Assembly (NCBI GenBank): GCA_947570135.1
Contig: CANOTP010000001.1
Coordinates: 248,001 to 312,000 of the forward strand
Origin: an uncultured Candidatus Melainabacteria bacterium
Lineage (GTDB): Bacteria > Cyanobacteriota > Vampirovibrionia > Gastranaerophilales > Gastranaerophilaceae
Direction of reading: 5' to 3'
DNA: 64,000 bases
Shown here in pieces: positions 8,863 through 16,991 of the stretch. A model generated the notes under the pieces. That model did no database searches. It worked only from the letters and a program-made list of their open reading frames with translations, and was not told where the DNA came from. Within the stretch, counting starts at the first letter, position 1. Every line of letters begins with the position of its first letter. Both the position numbers and the translations under genes were made by a program.

Positions 8863-8900
8863 ATAAAGGGCTCACATAAAATGTGAGCCCTTTATACTAA
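8863..8900. terminator. Hairpin terminator after the Cys-rich prepilin gene
   Basis: A perfect 15-bp stem (8863-8877 with 8881-8895) has a 3-nt AAA loop. The stem contains GGGCTCACAT and its complement, and it is flanked by A/T-rich sequence on both sides, so it could work in either direction. Confidence 0.8.
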
Positions 8901-8927
8901 AAAAAACCTGATTTCAAAGAAATCAGG
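8897..8927 (-). terminator. Terminator of the 57-residue gene (minus strand)
   Basis: A 9-bp stem, CCTGATTTC (8907-8915) with GAAATCAGG (8919-8927), has an AAA loop. On the minus strand it is followed by a run of eight T. It lies about 55 nt past the stop of the small gene. Confidence 0.75.
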
Positions 8928-8981
8928 GATAAAATTTGTAGGGGAAAAATTAAATTGGAGTTAAATATAAAATAAAACCTG

Positions 8982-9155
8982 TTATGCGATGTGTAACAAC
9001 TGTTTGTTATATGCTGCAATGAAGTTCATTTGTTCAAATAATAAATCCGATTTATCAACAAACGGTTCAGGTGTTGCAGCAACTGTTGTTGTTACCTGAT
9101 CTTTATAAATATCTTGTAATTTCTTATCAATCTTTTTTAAGTTAGCTAATGCCAT
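8982..9155 (-). CDS. Small hypothetical protein, 57 residues
   Basis: ATG at 9155 with a purine-rich AGAGAGAG Shine-Dalgarno about 7 nt upstream; the ORF ends at TAA 8982-8984. The product begins MALANLKKIDKKLQDIYKDQ and ends QLLHIA. It is charged and probably helical, with no Cys and no membrane segment. It has its own ribosome-binding site and its own rho-independent terminator, which supports a real gene in what would otherwise be a 500-bp gap. I do not recognise the family. Confidence 0.65.
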   Translation of the reverse strand: MALANLKKIDKKLQDIYKDQVTTTVAATPEPFVDKSDLLFEQMNFIAAYNKQLLHIA

Positions 9156-9333
9156 TTTTTATCTCTCTCTTATTAGTTATCTCTCATGTATATATAAAGT
9201 ATATAACTTTTTAAAAATTTCACATTTAGCTTAATCTTGTTACATTTCGTTACATTATGAAAGATTTTTTCATAAATTAGCAAAATTTTGTCATAGAATG
9301 TTTTTATATACTTGTAGGGAAAAGGAAGTTTTC

Positions 9334-11343
9334 ATGTCCAATCAAGTTACTAATTTAAATATACCGAGTTTAGACAATAAAAAATCTGTTGTTTTTCAAC
9401 AAGGTACTTTACCCTCAATGCAAGGTGTTTCTGCCGAAAACGTAAAAAATGCGGTTGATAAAACCGTTGATACAAAGTATTTATCAAACAGGATGAATGC
9501 TTCTAAAGAAGCTGACCCTAGGGCCGTATTAGGAGCAACAGCAGGCACCTGGTATTTGACAAACCTGGCAATGGACAAGTTTGGACCGAAATGTGCGGGT
9601 GATTATGACAAATCTATTTTAGGAAGACTCGGAGGTTTGGGTGATAAGTTCTGCACAAAAACCTGGGTTGGCAGAAAAGTTGAAAGTCTTTTAAAATGGA
9701 CTGATTTAAAACTTGAAAATTTATCAAAAAAGAGTAAGATTATTTATTCTTTACGCAATCATAAAACCAACCCCGAATGGGGATTTGCAAAAGTTCCCGG
9801 TGCAGGTATTCACGGATTCCTGGCTCAGGATACGGAACACTTGTTTGAAGAGTTTTTAAAACCTATTGCAAATAAAAGTTCAATGATGGGTATGAATCAT
9901 TCAAACTGTTTCCAAAAACTTGAACAGTACGGAATGAGTTCAAAAGATATTAATGCATTTGCCAATAGGTTAAAAGGTAAGCCGTTCAATATACAAGCTT
10001 TGGCACTTCAGAAAAAAGAATTAAGCTTGCTCGGAGTTGATTCAAAAGTTATTGAAAGAATTTACAGAAATAAAGGTTTGGCAGGACTTCAAGGATATGC
10101 TCAGCATTTAAAAGTCCAAATGTTAGGCTTTAAGTCTATGAAGGAATTTAATGCGTTAAAAGGTAAATTCCTTGAAAATCCTCAAAAAATTATGCAGGCT
10201 TTAGAAAATGCCGTTAAGAAAAACCCTAACCTGAAAATTTCAATTTGGAGAAGTAAAGGCGGTTTAGGCAAAGTTAAAAACCATTTCTTTGGGAGAACTG
10301 CATCTTTAAGTGAATATTTAAATAAATATAAAGCTGCGTTAGGCTTAGGGAACAGCACAAAGCTCGGCAGATTTTTACCAAAAGCAATGGGCTGGCTTGC
10401 AGAAGGTTGTACTAACAGATTTGCGGGCGGAAAGCTTGGAGTATTAATGCAGGCTTACATCTTTGGAGATATGCTTGTAAATACTTATATGGCTCCGAAA
10501 GGCGAAAAATTTAAAACTTTAGCCGAAAGATTTGTTAATGACTTCTCATACTTCTTAGCATTGCCTTTGGGTATGTTTGCTATGCACAAAGTCGGCGGAT
10601 TTAAGTTTGCAGGTTTGGATAAAAAAAGTGTAGCCGCTTATGAAAAAGCTCTTAATAAATTGAATGCAAAGAATGCAAGAAAAGGGTTTGCAAGTAAAAA
10701 AGCTTATGAACAGGCGGTGAAAGAACTTAATAAAAAACTCGGTGCTAAAAATATTAAGAATCCGATAACAAAACTTCTTCATAAAGTCGGTAAATTTATA
10801 AATATGGGTAATCAAAGGATTAAACCTTATAAATCAGCCTCAAAATGGAACTTGAACTGGCTTAGAGCGTTTAAAAATGCAAACATCTTAGGTGTACCTC
10901 TAAGAATTATTATTCCTATGGCAATGGTATCACCATTTGTTGCAAAATGGGCTACAAAAGCGGTTCACGCTGTTTTTGGCAGACCGACTCACTCCGTGCT
11001 TGATGAAGAACCTGAAGAACCTCAGGAACCTCAGCAAAATGTCCCGTTCCAAGGGACACCGAAAAATCAGCAGACTCAAACCGCAGCAGCTCCCGTAAAG
11101 CCTGTTAATCCGAATGGTTTTGGAGATACAAATCTTATAAAACAAACAATTAACGGTAAAAAGCCGTCTAAGGTTGAAGAAAAAAACGAAGATGGTTTAG
11201 CTTCAGGTGAACCTGTAAGAACTTATATCCCCTCACCTGAACCTGTAGTTTTACAGCCAAAAGACGAAACTCCTGCTCAAATGGCGTTAGCTAAAGCCGA
11301 CAGGGCTGAAAAATATATTCAGGACACCTTAAAAGGAATGTAG
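9334..11343 (+). CDS. Large hypothetical protein with hydrophobic segments, lineage-specific
   Basis: 669 residues from ATG 9334, chosen because AAGGAAG precedes it by 5 nt. The in-frame ATG at 9298 lies in a likely promoter region. Lys/Gly/Ala-rich basic helical sequence makes up most of the protein. Hydrophobic stretches occur near residue 400 (MQAYIFGDMLVNTYM and FLALPLGMFAMHKVG) and near residue 530 (IIIPMAMVSPFVAKW). A Pro/Glu/Gln-rich tail follows (EEPEEPQEPQQ). No domain is recognised. It resembles in style the proteins at 47.9-51.5 kb and 60.3 kb. No signal peptide is seen. Confidence 0.75.
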   Translation: MSNQVTNLNIPSLDNKKSVVFQQGTLPSMQGVSAENVKNAVDKTVDTKYLSNRMNASKEADPRAVLGATAGTWYLTNLAMDKFGPKCAGDYDKSILGRLGGLGDKFCTKTWVGRKVESLLKWTDLKLENLSKKSKIIYSLRNHKTNPEWGFAKVPGAGIHGFLAQDTEHLFEEFLKPIANKSSMMGMNHSNCFQKLEQYGMSSKDINAFANRLKGKPFNIQALALQKKELSLLGVDSKVIERIYRNKGLAGLQGYAQHLKVQMLGFKSMKEFNALKGKFLENPQKIMQALENAVKKNPNLKISIWRSKGGLGKVKNHFFGRTASLSEYLNKYKAALGLGNSTKLGRFLPKAMGWLAEGCTNRFAGGKLGVLMQAYIFGDMLVNTYMAPKGEKFKTLAERFVNDFSYFLALPLGMFAMHKVGGFKFAGLDKKSVAAYEKALNKLNAKNARKGFASKKAYEQAVKELNKKLGAKNIKNPITKLLHKVGKFINMGNQRIKPYKSASKWNLNWLRAFKNANILGVPLRIIIPMAMVSPFVAKWATKAVHAVFGRPTHSVLDEEPEEPQEPQQNVPFQGTPKNQQTQTAAAPVKPVNPNGFGDTNLIKQTINGKKPSKVEEKNEDGLASGEPVRTYIPSPEPVVLQPKDETPAQMALAKADRAEKYIQDTLKGM

Positions 11344-11354
11344 TCTTTAGGGGC

Positions 11355-11390
11355 TTTACAAGTTTGTTAAATATATGATAGAATATATTA
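11355..11390 (+). promoter_or_regulatory. Promoter of the 6S-like RNA
   Basis: -35 TTTACA (11355-11360), an 18-bp spacer and -10 TAGAAT (11379-11384). The predicted start near 11391 coincides with the first base of the closing stem of the RNA. Confidence 0.65.
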
Positions 11391-11568
11391 AGCTTTCGTA
11401 TAGGCGTTAATTTTGTTCCTACATTTTTATAAATAGGGAGAGTTAACTCCAGGGCATTGAAGTATACCCGCCGATACTTGTATCGCCAGCGGGAAACGGA
11501 TTAGTCCGGGTTCTCACCCACCTGCGAGCAACAGCAGGTAACAAAATCCGCTTATACGGGGGCTTTTT
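11391..11568 (+). ncRNA. ssrS: 6S-like regulatory RNA
   Basis: The two ends of this roughly 178-nt stretch pair over their whole length: AGCTTTCGTATAGGCG at 11391 pairs with the segment ending CGCTTATACGGGGGCT near 11564, using G-U pairs. TTTTGTT near 11411 then pairs with AACAAAA near 11541 across a small internal loop. The closing stem is followed by five T. Inside are several small hairpins, including CCCGC/GCGGG enclosing CGATA/TATCG, and CCTGC/GCAGG. The length, long closing helix, central unpaired region and standalone promoter fit 6S RNA, which mimics an open promoter and sequesters RNA polymerase. No ORF covers it. Family assignment is by structure, not by search. Confidence 0.65.
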
Positions 11569-11569
11569 A

Positions 11570-11598
11570 TTGCGTTGTTGCACTTAATATGTTATAAT
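11570..11598 (+). promoter_or_regulatory. Promoter of the CpaE-like gene
   Basis: -35 TTGCGT (11570-11575), 17-bp spacer, -10 TATAAT (11593-11598). A leader of about 15 nt with AAGGGG precedes ATG 11620, so this is a conventional leadered promoter sitting directly after the 6S-like RNA. Confidence 0.6.
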
Positions 11599-11619
11599 CA
11601 GATTGTAAGGGGTGTGTTT

Positions 11620-12798
11620 ATGCGCAAAATTTCAACTATAATTTTGACAGATGAATTTTCAACCGCGGAAGTGTTAAAACTTTTTCTGGGGGAATTTGAT
11701 AATTTGGATATTGTTGAAGCTGCTCATAACATGTCTGACGTGTTTGATGTTATTTCAAATGTTCAGGACAAATCATTGTTTGTTGTTGATTTATCAGATA
11801 GAACTTTAGAAAAACTTGATTTAATCCTTCAAGTTTCAAAAAATTGTCCTGATTGTAAGATTCTTGCAATGTCTGATAATCCGTCGGTTGATTTGATTAT
11901 CAGGATAATGAGAGCGGGTGCTGCGGAATTTATTCCTATCCCTGTAATTAAGGGCGAATTTTTCGATGGAGTAAATAAACTTATTAAGGACAATGAAGAA
12001 GTTAAGAAAAACCGCAGGTGTAAAATTATTTCGGTATTTTCTAATAAAGGCGGTATCGGAAAAACCTCTCTGGCTGCAAATTTGGCGGTCGAGTTATCAA
12101 AAAATACTAAAGAAAATGTCGCACTTATTGATTTAAACTTCCAAATGGGCGATATTACAACGTTTTTGAACCTTAAGCCGTCATTTAATATTTCTTATAT
12201 GTTGGAAAACCTTGATAAGATTAACGAAACATTTCTGCTAAGCACATTGGAACGATATAAAAATTCAAGCCTATACGTGCTTGCGGATCCACCGTATTTT
12301 AAACAGGCAGATACAATTAAACCTGCGCAGATTACAAAATTGTTTGATACGTTAAAGGAAACTTTTTCATATATTATAGTTGACGCCGAGTCAAGTTTTG
12401 ACGGTAAAAATATAGCAGCGCTTGATAATTCAGATATTGTACTTTTGGTATCCGTTGCAAATCTTCCTGCGCTTCGCAATACCCAAAGATGCTTGGAACT
12501 TTTTGACAAACTGGGTTATGACAAGAACAAAACAAAAATTGTAATAAATCGGTATATGGAAAACGATGAAATAAAAGATACTGATGTTGAAACATTGTTA
12601 TCTAAAGAAATTTATTGGAAGATTCCGAACAATTACTTTGCGATAATGTCAGCGATAAATAAAGGGGTTCCTGTAAGTGATGTGAACGCTTCAACCAATG
12701 TTGCGCAAAGTTATAAAGATTTGGCATATCATATTTCTGATAATTTATTCAGACAAAATATGGTTAAAAAGTTTGAAAATATACTTAATAATCAATAG
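11620..12798 (+). CDS. CpaE/TadZ-like pilus-assembly ATPase (receiver-like domain + MinD-type ATPase)
   Basis: 392 residues from ATG 11620, preceded by AAGGGG. Residues 1-125 form a response-regulator-like fold (FVVDLSD, ILAMSDNPS, RAGAAEFIPIPV). A deviant Walker A, KGGIGKTS, occupies residues 143-150, followed by a MinD/ParA-type domain with ALIDLNFQMGDIT and YIIVDAESSFDG. This arrangement is that of CpaE/TadZ, which places Tad or type IV pilus machinery at a cell site. No other tad genes are adjacent, but several prepilins and a PilT-like ATPase lie in the window. The small gene following at 12807 is 8 nt downstream and probably co-transcribed. Confidence 0.85.
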   Translation: MRKISTIILTDEFSTAEVLKLFLGEFDNLDIVEAAHNMSDVFDVISNVQDKSLFVVDLSDRTLEKLDLILQVSKNCPDCKILAMSDNPSVDLIIRIMRAGAAEFIPIPVIKGEFFDGVNKLIKDNEEVKKNRRCKIISVFSNKGGIGKTSLAANLAVELSKNTKENVALIDLNFQMGDITTFLNLKPSFNISYMLENLDKINETFLLSTLERYKNSSLYVLADPPYFKQADTIKPAQITKLFDTLKETFSYIIVDAESSFDGKNIAALDNSDIVLLVSVANLPALRNTQRCLELFDKLGYDKNKTKIVINRYMENDEIKDTDVETLLSKEIYWKIPNNYFAIMSAINKGVPVSDVNASTNVAQSYKDLAYHISDNLFRQNMVKKFENILNNQ

Positions 12799-12806
12799 GG
12801 GAGAAA

Positions 12807-13103
12807 ATGGGATTAGCGGACAGATTTAGTGATAGTTTAGAAACCAAAGATATTTTTAAAACAACAAAAAAAGAAGTAAGTGTTGTTTTAAATCCGATAA
12901 AAAGGAGTCGTAACTTTGATGATTTGGAAACCGAAATTATTGACAAAATAAGAAAGACTCCTTACTGGAGCGAGTATTCAACATCTGAACAAAAAAATAT
13001 GATAGCTGCGTATTTTTGCTGTAAGTTAAAGGATAGGTCATATTCGGCGTTTGAGAGAGAAGAATTTGTACAAGATATTTTGGTATTATCTAATAACAAG
13101 TAA
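12807..13103 (+). CDS. Small hypothetical protein downstream of cpaE-like gene
   Basis: 98 residues. Starts 8 nt after the CpaE-like gene with GGGGAG just upstream of the ATG, so it is almost certainly in the same operon. Charged and probably alpha-helical, with no membrane segment and two adjacent Cys (YFCCKLKDR). No family is recognised. Its position suggests a partner or regulator of the ATPase, which is inference only. A terminator follows immediately. Confidence 0.7.
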   Translation: MGLADRFSDSLETKDIFKTTKKEVSVVLNPIKRSRNFDDLETEIIDKIRKTPYWSEYSTSEQKNMIAAYFCCKLKDRSYSAFEREEFVQDILVLSNNK

Positions 13104-13136
13104 AAAAAGAGGGGATTTAACCCCTCTTCATTTTTT
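13102..13136. terminator. Bidirectional terminator between convergent genes
   Basis: Stem AAGAGGGG (13107-13114) with CCCCTCTT (13121-13128) and loop ATTTAA. It is flanked by a 7-A run on the left and a T-rich run on the right, so it serves both the 98-residue gene and the minus-strand membrane protein. Confidence 0.85.
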
Positions 13137-13143
13137 ATTCTTT

Positions 13144-14025
13144 TTATTCAATGTTTTCTTTGTAAACATCAATAAAATCTGCCGCATATCCGAACCCTAC
13201 AATTGCGCTAATGTAGGATTCAATAACTCCGCATACGCTCATTAGAACAACAAATGCCGTTACAGTTAATGGGTGGTATTCAACGTTAGTGCTTTCAGGC
13301 GATGTAACTGCCATAATTGCCATAATCAACATCAAAAGCAGTACAAAGATTAAATAAACAAAACCTGAGCCAAATGCTGCAATAATGCCTGCAAGCAAAT
13401 ATTTTAAAGCTGTGATAATGGCAGGTTTGAATGATTTTTTGATATATTCGATAAGTGTTAACGGGTTAAATAAACGAGCTGAATATTCAAAATCTTTAGC
13501 ATATTCAATAATAATAAACATAAAAAACGGTGTCAGTATAACCATTGCAATTACTAATGCTATAACGAGTAATACTGATAATAATACACCAACCCATGTT
13601 AAGCCGGAAATGCTAGCAATAACTGTTGGAGCCAGTGCAACTGCAAGCAGAGCGAGAAACAGGATTACAGAATAAATACACCAAACGAAAGATAGCGGAA
13701 AGACTTTAAGACCTAAGATTAGTGATTCTTTTAGAGATTCTTTATTAACCTCAGGGAAATTTTCTTTTGCTCCTAAATATCTGTCATGAATAAACTTCAT
13801 TACATATCCTGAAATTGAAAACCACGGAATTATTGATAAAACAAAAAATATCAATGTTGCGATAAGTAATGCTGTTTTTAATGATGTCGGCATTTCTTTA
13901 TCAATATAGCTTTTAATGCTTCCCGCGATTGCAGGCAGAATAAATAATGTCGAATAAATCAGATGTCTTTTTACTACATCTTGCCCTTTGTAAAGGCTTT
14001 TGAGTGTTTCTAAGATTTTTTCCAT
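13144..14025 (-). CDS. Multi-pass membrane protein, DUF4013-like
   Basis: 293 residues, with AAGGAGC ahead of the ATG. At least five hydrophobic segments are visible (LFILPAIAG, TALLIATLIFFVLSIIPWF, FLALLAVALAPTVIASISG, ISGLTWVGVLLSVLLVIALV, FVYLIFVLLLMLIMAIMAV). The motif FNPLTLIEYIKKSFKPA resembles the NPL...KA motif of DUF4013 membrane proteins. A smaller relative lies at 16167-16934, on the other side of uvrB. Function unknown. Confidence 0.7.
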   Translation of the reverse strand: MEKILETLKSLYKGQDVVKRHLIYSTLFILPAIAGSIKSYIDKEMPTSLKTALLIATLIFFVLSIIPWFSISGYVMKFIHDRYLGAKENFPEVNKESLKESLILGLKVFPLSFVWCIYSVILFLALLAVALAPTVIASISGLTWVGVLLSVLLVIALVIAMVILTPFFMFIIIEYAKDFEYSARLFNPLTLIEYIKKSFKPAIITALKYLLAGIIAAFGSGFVYLIFVLLLMLIMAIMAVTSPESTNVEYHPLTVTAFVVLMSVCGVIESYISAIVGFGYAADFIDVYKENIE

Positions 14026-14120
14026 AACTTCTAAAGCTCCTTTTTTATTTTCTTATCATACCAGTTTTTCTGAATTTATCAAGTCCCTTTTTCAGGGGTT
14101 GGAGGGTTTTTAATTTGTGC

Positions 14121-14133
14121 TATTATGTTTAGT
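14121..14133 (+). promoter_or_regulatory. Leaderless extended -10 promoter of uvrB
   Basis: TATTAT at 14121-14126 is preceded by TGC (extended -10) and ends 7 nt before ATG 14134. TTGGAG about 16 bp upstream is a possible -35. There is no Shine-Dalgarno before the ATG. Confidence 0.55.
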
Positions 14134-16122
14134 ATGGAACACAGGGAATTTAAAATCAGTTCAAAATATTCACCTTCAGGTGATCAGCCAAAGGCTATCG
14201 AGCAGTTATCAAAAGGTGTAATTAAAGGTTGCGATACCCAGACACTTTTAGGAATAACGGGGTCGGGGAAAACTTTTACCATTGCAAACGTAATTGAAAA
14301 GGTTCAAAAACCGACGCTTATTATAGCTCATAACAAAACTCTTGCCGCTCAGTTGTATAACGAGTTTAAAGAACTTTTTCCCGATAATGCGGTTGAATAT
14401 TTTATAAGTTACTATGACTATTATCAACCTGAGGCTTATATCCCGCGAACAGATACTTATATTGAAAAATCTTCTTCCATAAACGAAGAAATCGACAGGC
14501 TTCGCCATAATACTACAAGAAGTCTTTATGAACGCGATGATGTTATTGTAATCTCGTCAGTCAGTTGTATTTACGGTTTGGGGCTGCCTGAGAATTATTT
14601 TAAGGGGTCTGTGGAAATCAATGTCGGTGATGAAATCGACAGAGATGATTTATTAAAACACTTTGTAAATGTAAGATATGAGCGTAATGATTTGGAGCTT
14701 ATGTGTTCAACATTCCGTGCGCGCGGGGATATTGTCGAAATTATGCCTGCGTATGAAAAAATTATCACAAGGTTTTATTTCTTCGGGGATGAAGTTGAAA
14801 AGATTGTCAGAATTGATAACGTATCGGGCGAGATTATTGAAACTCCGCAGTCTGTTGTTATTTACCCTGCGGTTCACTATTTGTCCGATGATGATAATGT
14901 TGATGAAACAATTGATTTGATAAGACAAGAGTTACAGCAACGCCTTATTGAACTTAATAACGAAAACAAACTTATTGAAGCTCAGCGTCTTGAGCAGCGG
15001 GTCAAATACGATATCGAAATGATTAAAGAAATGGGTTATTGTACGGGGATAGAAAATTACTCAAGAATTATTGAGCGTAGACCTCCTGGTAGTGCACCAG
15101 CAACCCTTTTAGATTATTTCCCGAAAGATTTCCTTGTTGTTGTTGATGAATCTCACGTTACATTGCCGCAAATAAAAGGCATGAGCCACGGGGATGCTGC
15201 ACGTAAAAATGTTCTTGTTGATTACGGGTTCAGACTGCCTTGTGCGAAAGATAACAGACCTCTTACAAATGAAGAGTTTTATAATAAAGTAGGACAAAAG
15301 ATTTATATCTCGGCGACTCCTGCCGCGTTTGAGCGTGAAACTTCAGAACAAATCGTTGAACAAATTATCAGACCGACAGGGCTTTTGGATCCGAAAGTTT
15401 CTGTTCGTCCTATTGATACACAGATTCAGGACTTAAAAACAGAAATTAAAAAACGAGCCGAAAAAGACGAAAGAATCCTTATCACAACACTTACAAAACG
15501 TATGGCGGAGGATTTGACAGATTTCTTTATCCAGGAAGGAATCCGTGTCAGATATCTGCACAGTGAAATTAAATCAATTGAGCGTGTTGAAATCCTTAGG
15601 GATTTACGTCTGGGTGAGTTTGATGTTTTAATCGGGGTAAACCTCTTAAGAGAGGGGCTCGATATTCCTGAAGTTTCGCTTGTTGCGATAATGGATGCCG
15701 ATAAAGAAGGCTTCCTGCGCTCAGAAACAAGTTTAATCCAGACAATAGGACGTGCTGCAAGAAACTCTTGCGGCGAGGTTATAATGTATGCGGATAAAAT
15801 GACCGAGTCAATGGAAAATGCCATTAAAGAAACCGAGCGACGTAGAAAACTTCAAATCGAGTATAACCAAAAATACGGAATTGTTCCGCAAACGATTAAG
15901 AAACCTGTTGAAAATAATTTACTGTCGCTTGTTGCAAGTTATCGGGATTTAGAAGATATAGTTGCCGAGGAAATGGTAGATTTGGGCATTGAGAAAAAAG
16001 ACCTGCCGAAACTTATCGATAAACTTGAAAAAGATATGCACAAAGCCGCTAGAATCCTTGATTTTGAGCGTGCGGCACAAATTCGTGACCAACTGAAAAA
16101 ACTTCGCGAAATGAAGGGGTAA
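14134..16122 (+). CDS. uvrB: Excinuclease ABC subunit B UvrB
   Basis: DNA-damage-verifying helicase of nucleotide excision repair: it receives DNA from UvrA, then recruits UvrC. 662 residues from ATG 14134. The ATG at 14125 overlaps the -10 hexamer and is unlikely. Walker A GITGSGKT at residues 40-47, the beta-hairpin SYYDYYQPEAYIP, the DESH box (VVDESHVTLPQ), motif VI near QTIGRAARN and a C-terminal UVR motif (ARILDFERAAQIRDQL) are all present. Complete. It stands alone, between two convergent or divergent membrane-protein genes. Confidence 0.97.
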   Translation: MEHREFKISSKYSPSGDQPKAIEQLSKGVIKGCDTQTLLGITGSGKTFTIANVIEKVQKPTLIIAHNKTLAAQLYNEFKELFPDNAVEYFISYYDYYQPEAYIPRTDTYIEKSSSINEEIDRLRHNTTRSLYERDDVIVISSVSCIYGLGLPENYFKGSVEINVGDEIDRDDLLKHFVNVRYERNDLELMCSTFRARGDIVEIMPAYEKIITRFYFFGDEVEKIVRIDNVSGEIIETPQSVVIYPAVHYLSDDDNVDETIDLIRQELQQRLIELNNENKLIEAQRLEQRVKYDIEMIKEMGYCTGIENYSRIIERRPPGSAPATLLDYFPKDFLVVVDESHVTLPQIKGMSHGDAARKNVLVDYGFRLPCAKDNRPLTNEEFYNKVGQKIYISATPAAFERETSEQIVEQIIRPTGLLDPKVSVRPIDTQIQDLKTEIKKRAEKDERILITTLTKRMAEDLTDFFIQEGIRVRYLHSEIKSIERVEILRDLRLGEFDVLIGVNLLREGLDIPEVSLVAIMDADKEGFLRSETSLIQTIGRAARNSCGEVIMYADKMTESMENAIKETERRRKLQIEYNQKYGIVPQTIKKPVENNLLSLVASYRDLEDIVAEEMVDLGIEKKDLPKLIDKLEKDMHKAARILDFERAAQIRDQLKKLREMKG

Positions 16123-16166
16123 ATATATAAGGGGTTGCCTCATCGCCAAGTGAGGAGTTTACCCTC

Positions 16167-16934
16167 CTATTGACCGTTCATTCTTGTTGCGGCATCATCA
16201 ATAACGTTAATTTGTACGTTTTCATCATATTCTTCGTTGTTGCCTTTTATTTGTTCATAAGAAGCCTGAGCAAGATAATTGGCAAGAATAGAAATATTTA
16301 CTACAAATGCCATTGAACAGTATGCAACAAATCCCCAGTGATTCATAAAATTAGGGTTAAATACCGAAAATACATACGCTACAGGTCCTATTAAGATTAC
16401 GTTTGCCAAAGCAAGCTGCGGAATAAAAAATAAAAAGCTTATCAAGACATCAATACAAGCTTCAAAGATAGCTTTATAGTTAAACCCCTGTTTAATTCTC
16501 AAATATTTTGCAAATGAAAGATAAGAAGTAAGGATTATCGAAAATACGATAGACCAGACCAAGATTGAATAAATCAGAGGAACTTGCGGTAAATCTATCG
16601 GAATAGTTACTTTTGTTGTTAAGTTATATCCGATAGCTCCAAATACAAGAATATTAGGCAGTAAGACTATTAAAGCTTTTATTAATGCTTTTCCCAGTTG
16701 CAATGGGTTAAATGACAGAATTTCACGTCGGTTCATCCTGACGTTATTTATTCCCTGGGTTAACAATGCAAGAAATAACAACCCTGCAATCGGTGCAAAA
16801 AACGGTAACGCATCTGTTTTACCTATTACAAACATATTTGCAATAATATATACGGGAATAGCGTAAATCGCAATTTTTACGTATGCCATATTTTCTGTCA
16901 ATGAGTCATTAAATGCGTCAACTATATTTGCCAT
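16167..16934 (-). CDS. Multi-pass membrane protein, DUF4013-like
   Basis: 255 residues, with AAGGAAA before the ATG. Several hydrophobic helices (IAIYAIPVYIIANMFVIG, FFAPIAGLLFLALLTQG, ALIVLLPNILVFGAIGYN, ILVWSIVFSIILTSYLSF). The LSFNPLQLGKALIKA motif matches the motif of the 293-residue protein at 13144-14025, so the two are probably paralogues. It lies downstream of pilT on the same strand but is separated from it by a terminator hairpin. Function unknown. Confidence 0.7.
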   Translation of the reverse strand: MANIVDAFNDSLTENMAYVKIAIYAIPVYIIANMFVIGKTDALPFFAPIAGLLFLALLTQGINNVRMNRREILSFNPLQLGKALIKALIVLLPNILVFGAIGYNLTTKVTIPIDLPQVPLIYSILVWSIVFSIILTSYLSFAKYLRIKQGFNYKAIFEACIDVLISFLFFIPQLALANVILIGPVAYVFSVFNPNFMNHWGFVAYCSMAFVVNISILANYLAQASYEQIKGNNEEYDENVQINVIDDAATRMNGQ

Positions 16935-16949
16935 AATATTTTCCTTTTT

Positions 16950-16982
16950 TATTTTAAAACGTTCCCGTTAAGGGAACGTTTA
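16950..16982 (-). terminator. Terminator after pilT (minus strand)
   Basis: Stem AAACGTTCCC (16957-16966) with GGGAACGTTT (16972-16981) and a 5-nt loop. On the minus strand it is followed by T/A-rich sequence. It separates pilT from the downstream membrane-protein gene. Confidence 0.75.
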
Positions 16983-16991
16983 TATCATTTT

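Noticed and set aside
11391-11568. Reading the 11.4-kb RNA as tmRNA, SRP RNA or RNase P RNA
   Set aside because: No CCA end, tRNA-like acceptor or tag ORF (tmRNA), no SRP GGAA-tetraloop domain, and too short for RNase P; the closed stem and length fit 6S better.
16129-16166. Hairpin-rich stretch between uvrB and the convergent membrane-protein gene as a terminator
   Set aside because: CCTCA/TGAGG and GGGT/ACCC pairings exist, but there is no T run and the stem is short; not called as a feature.
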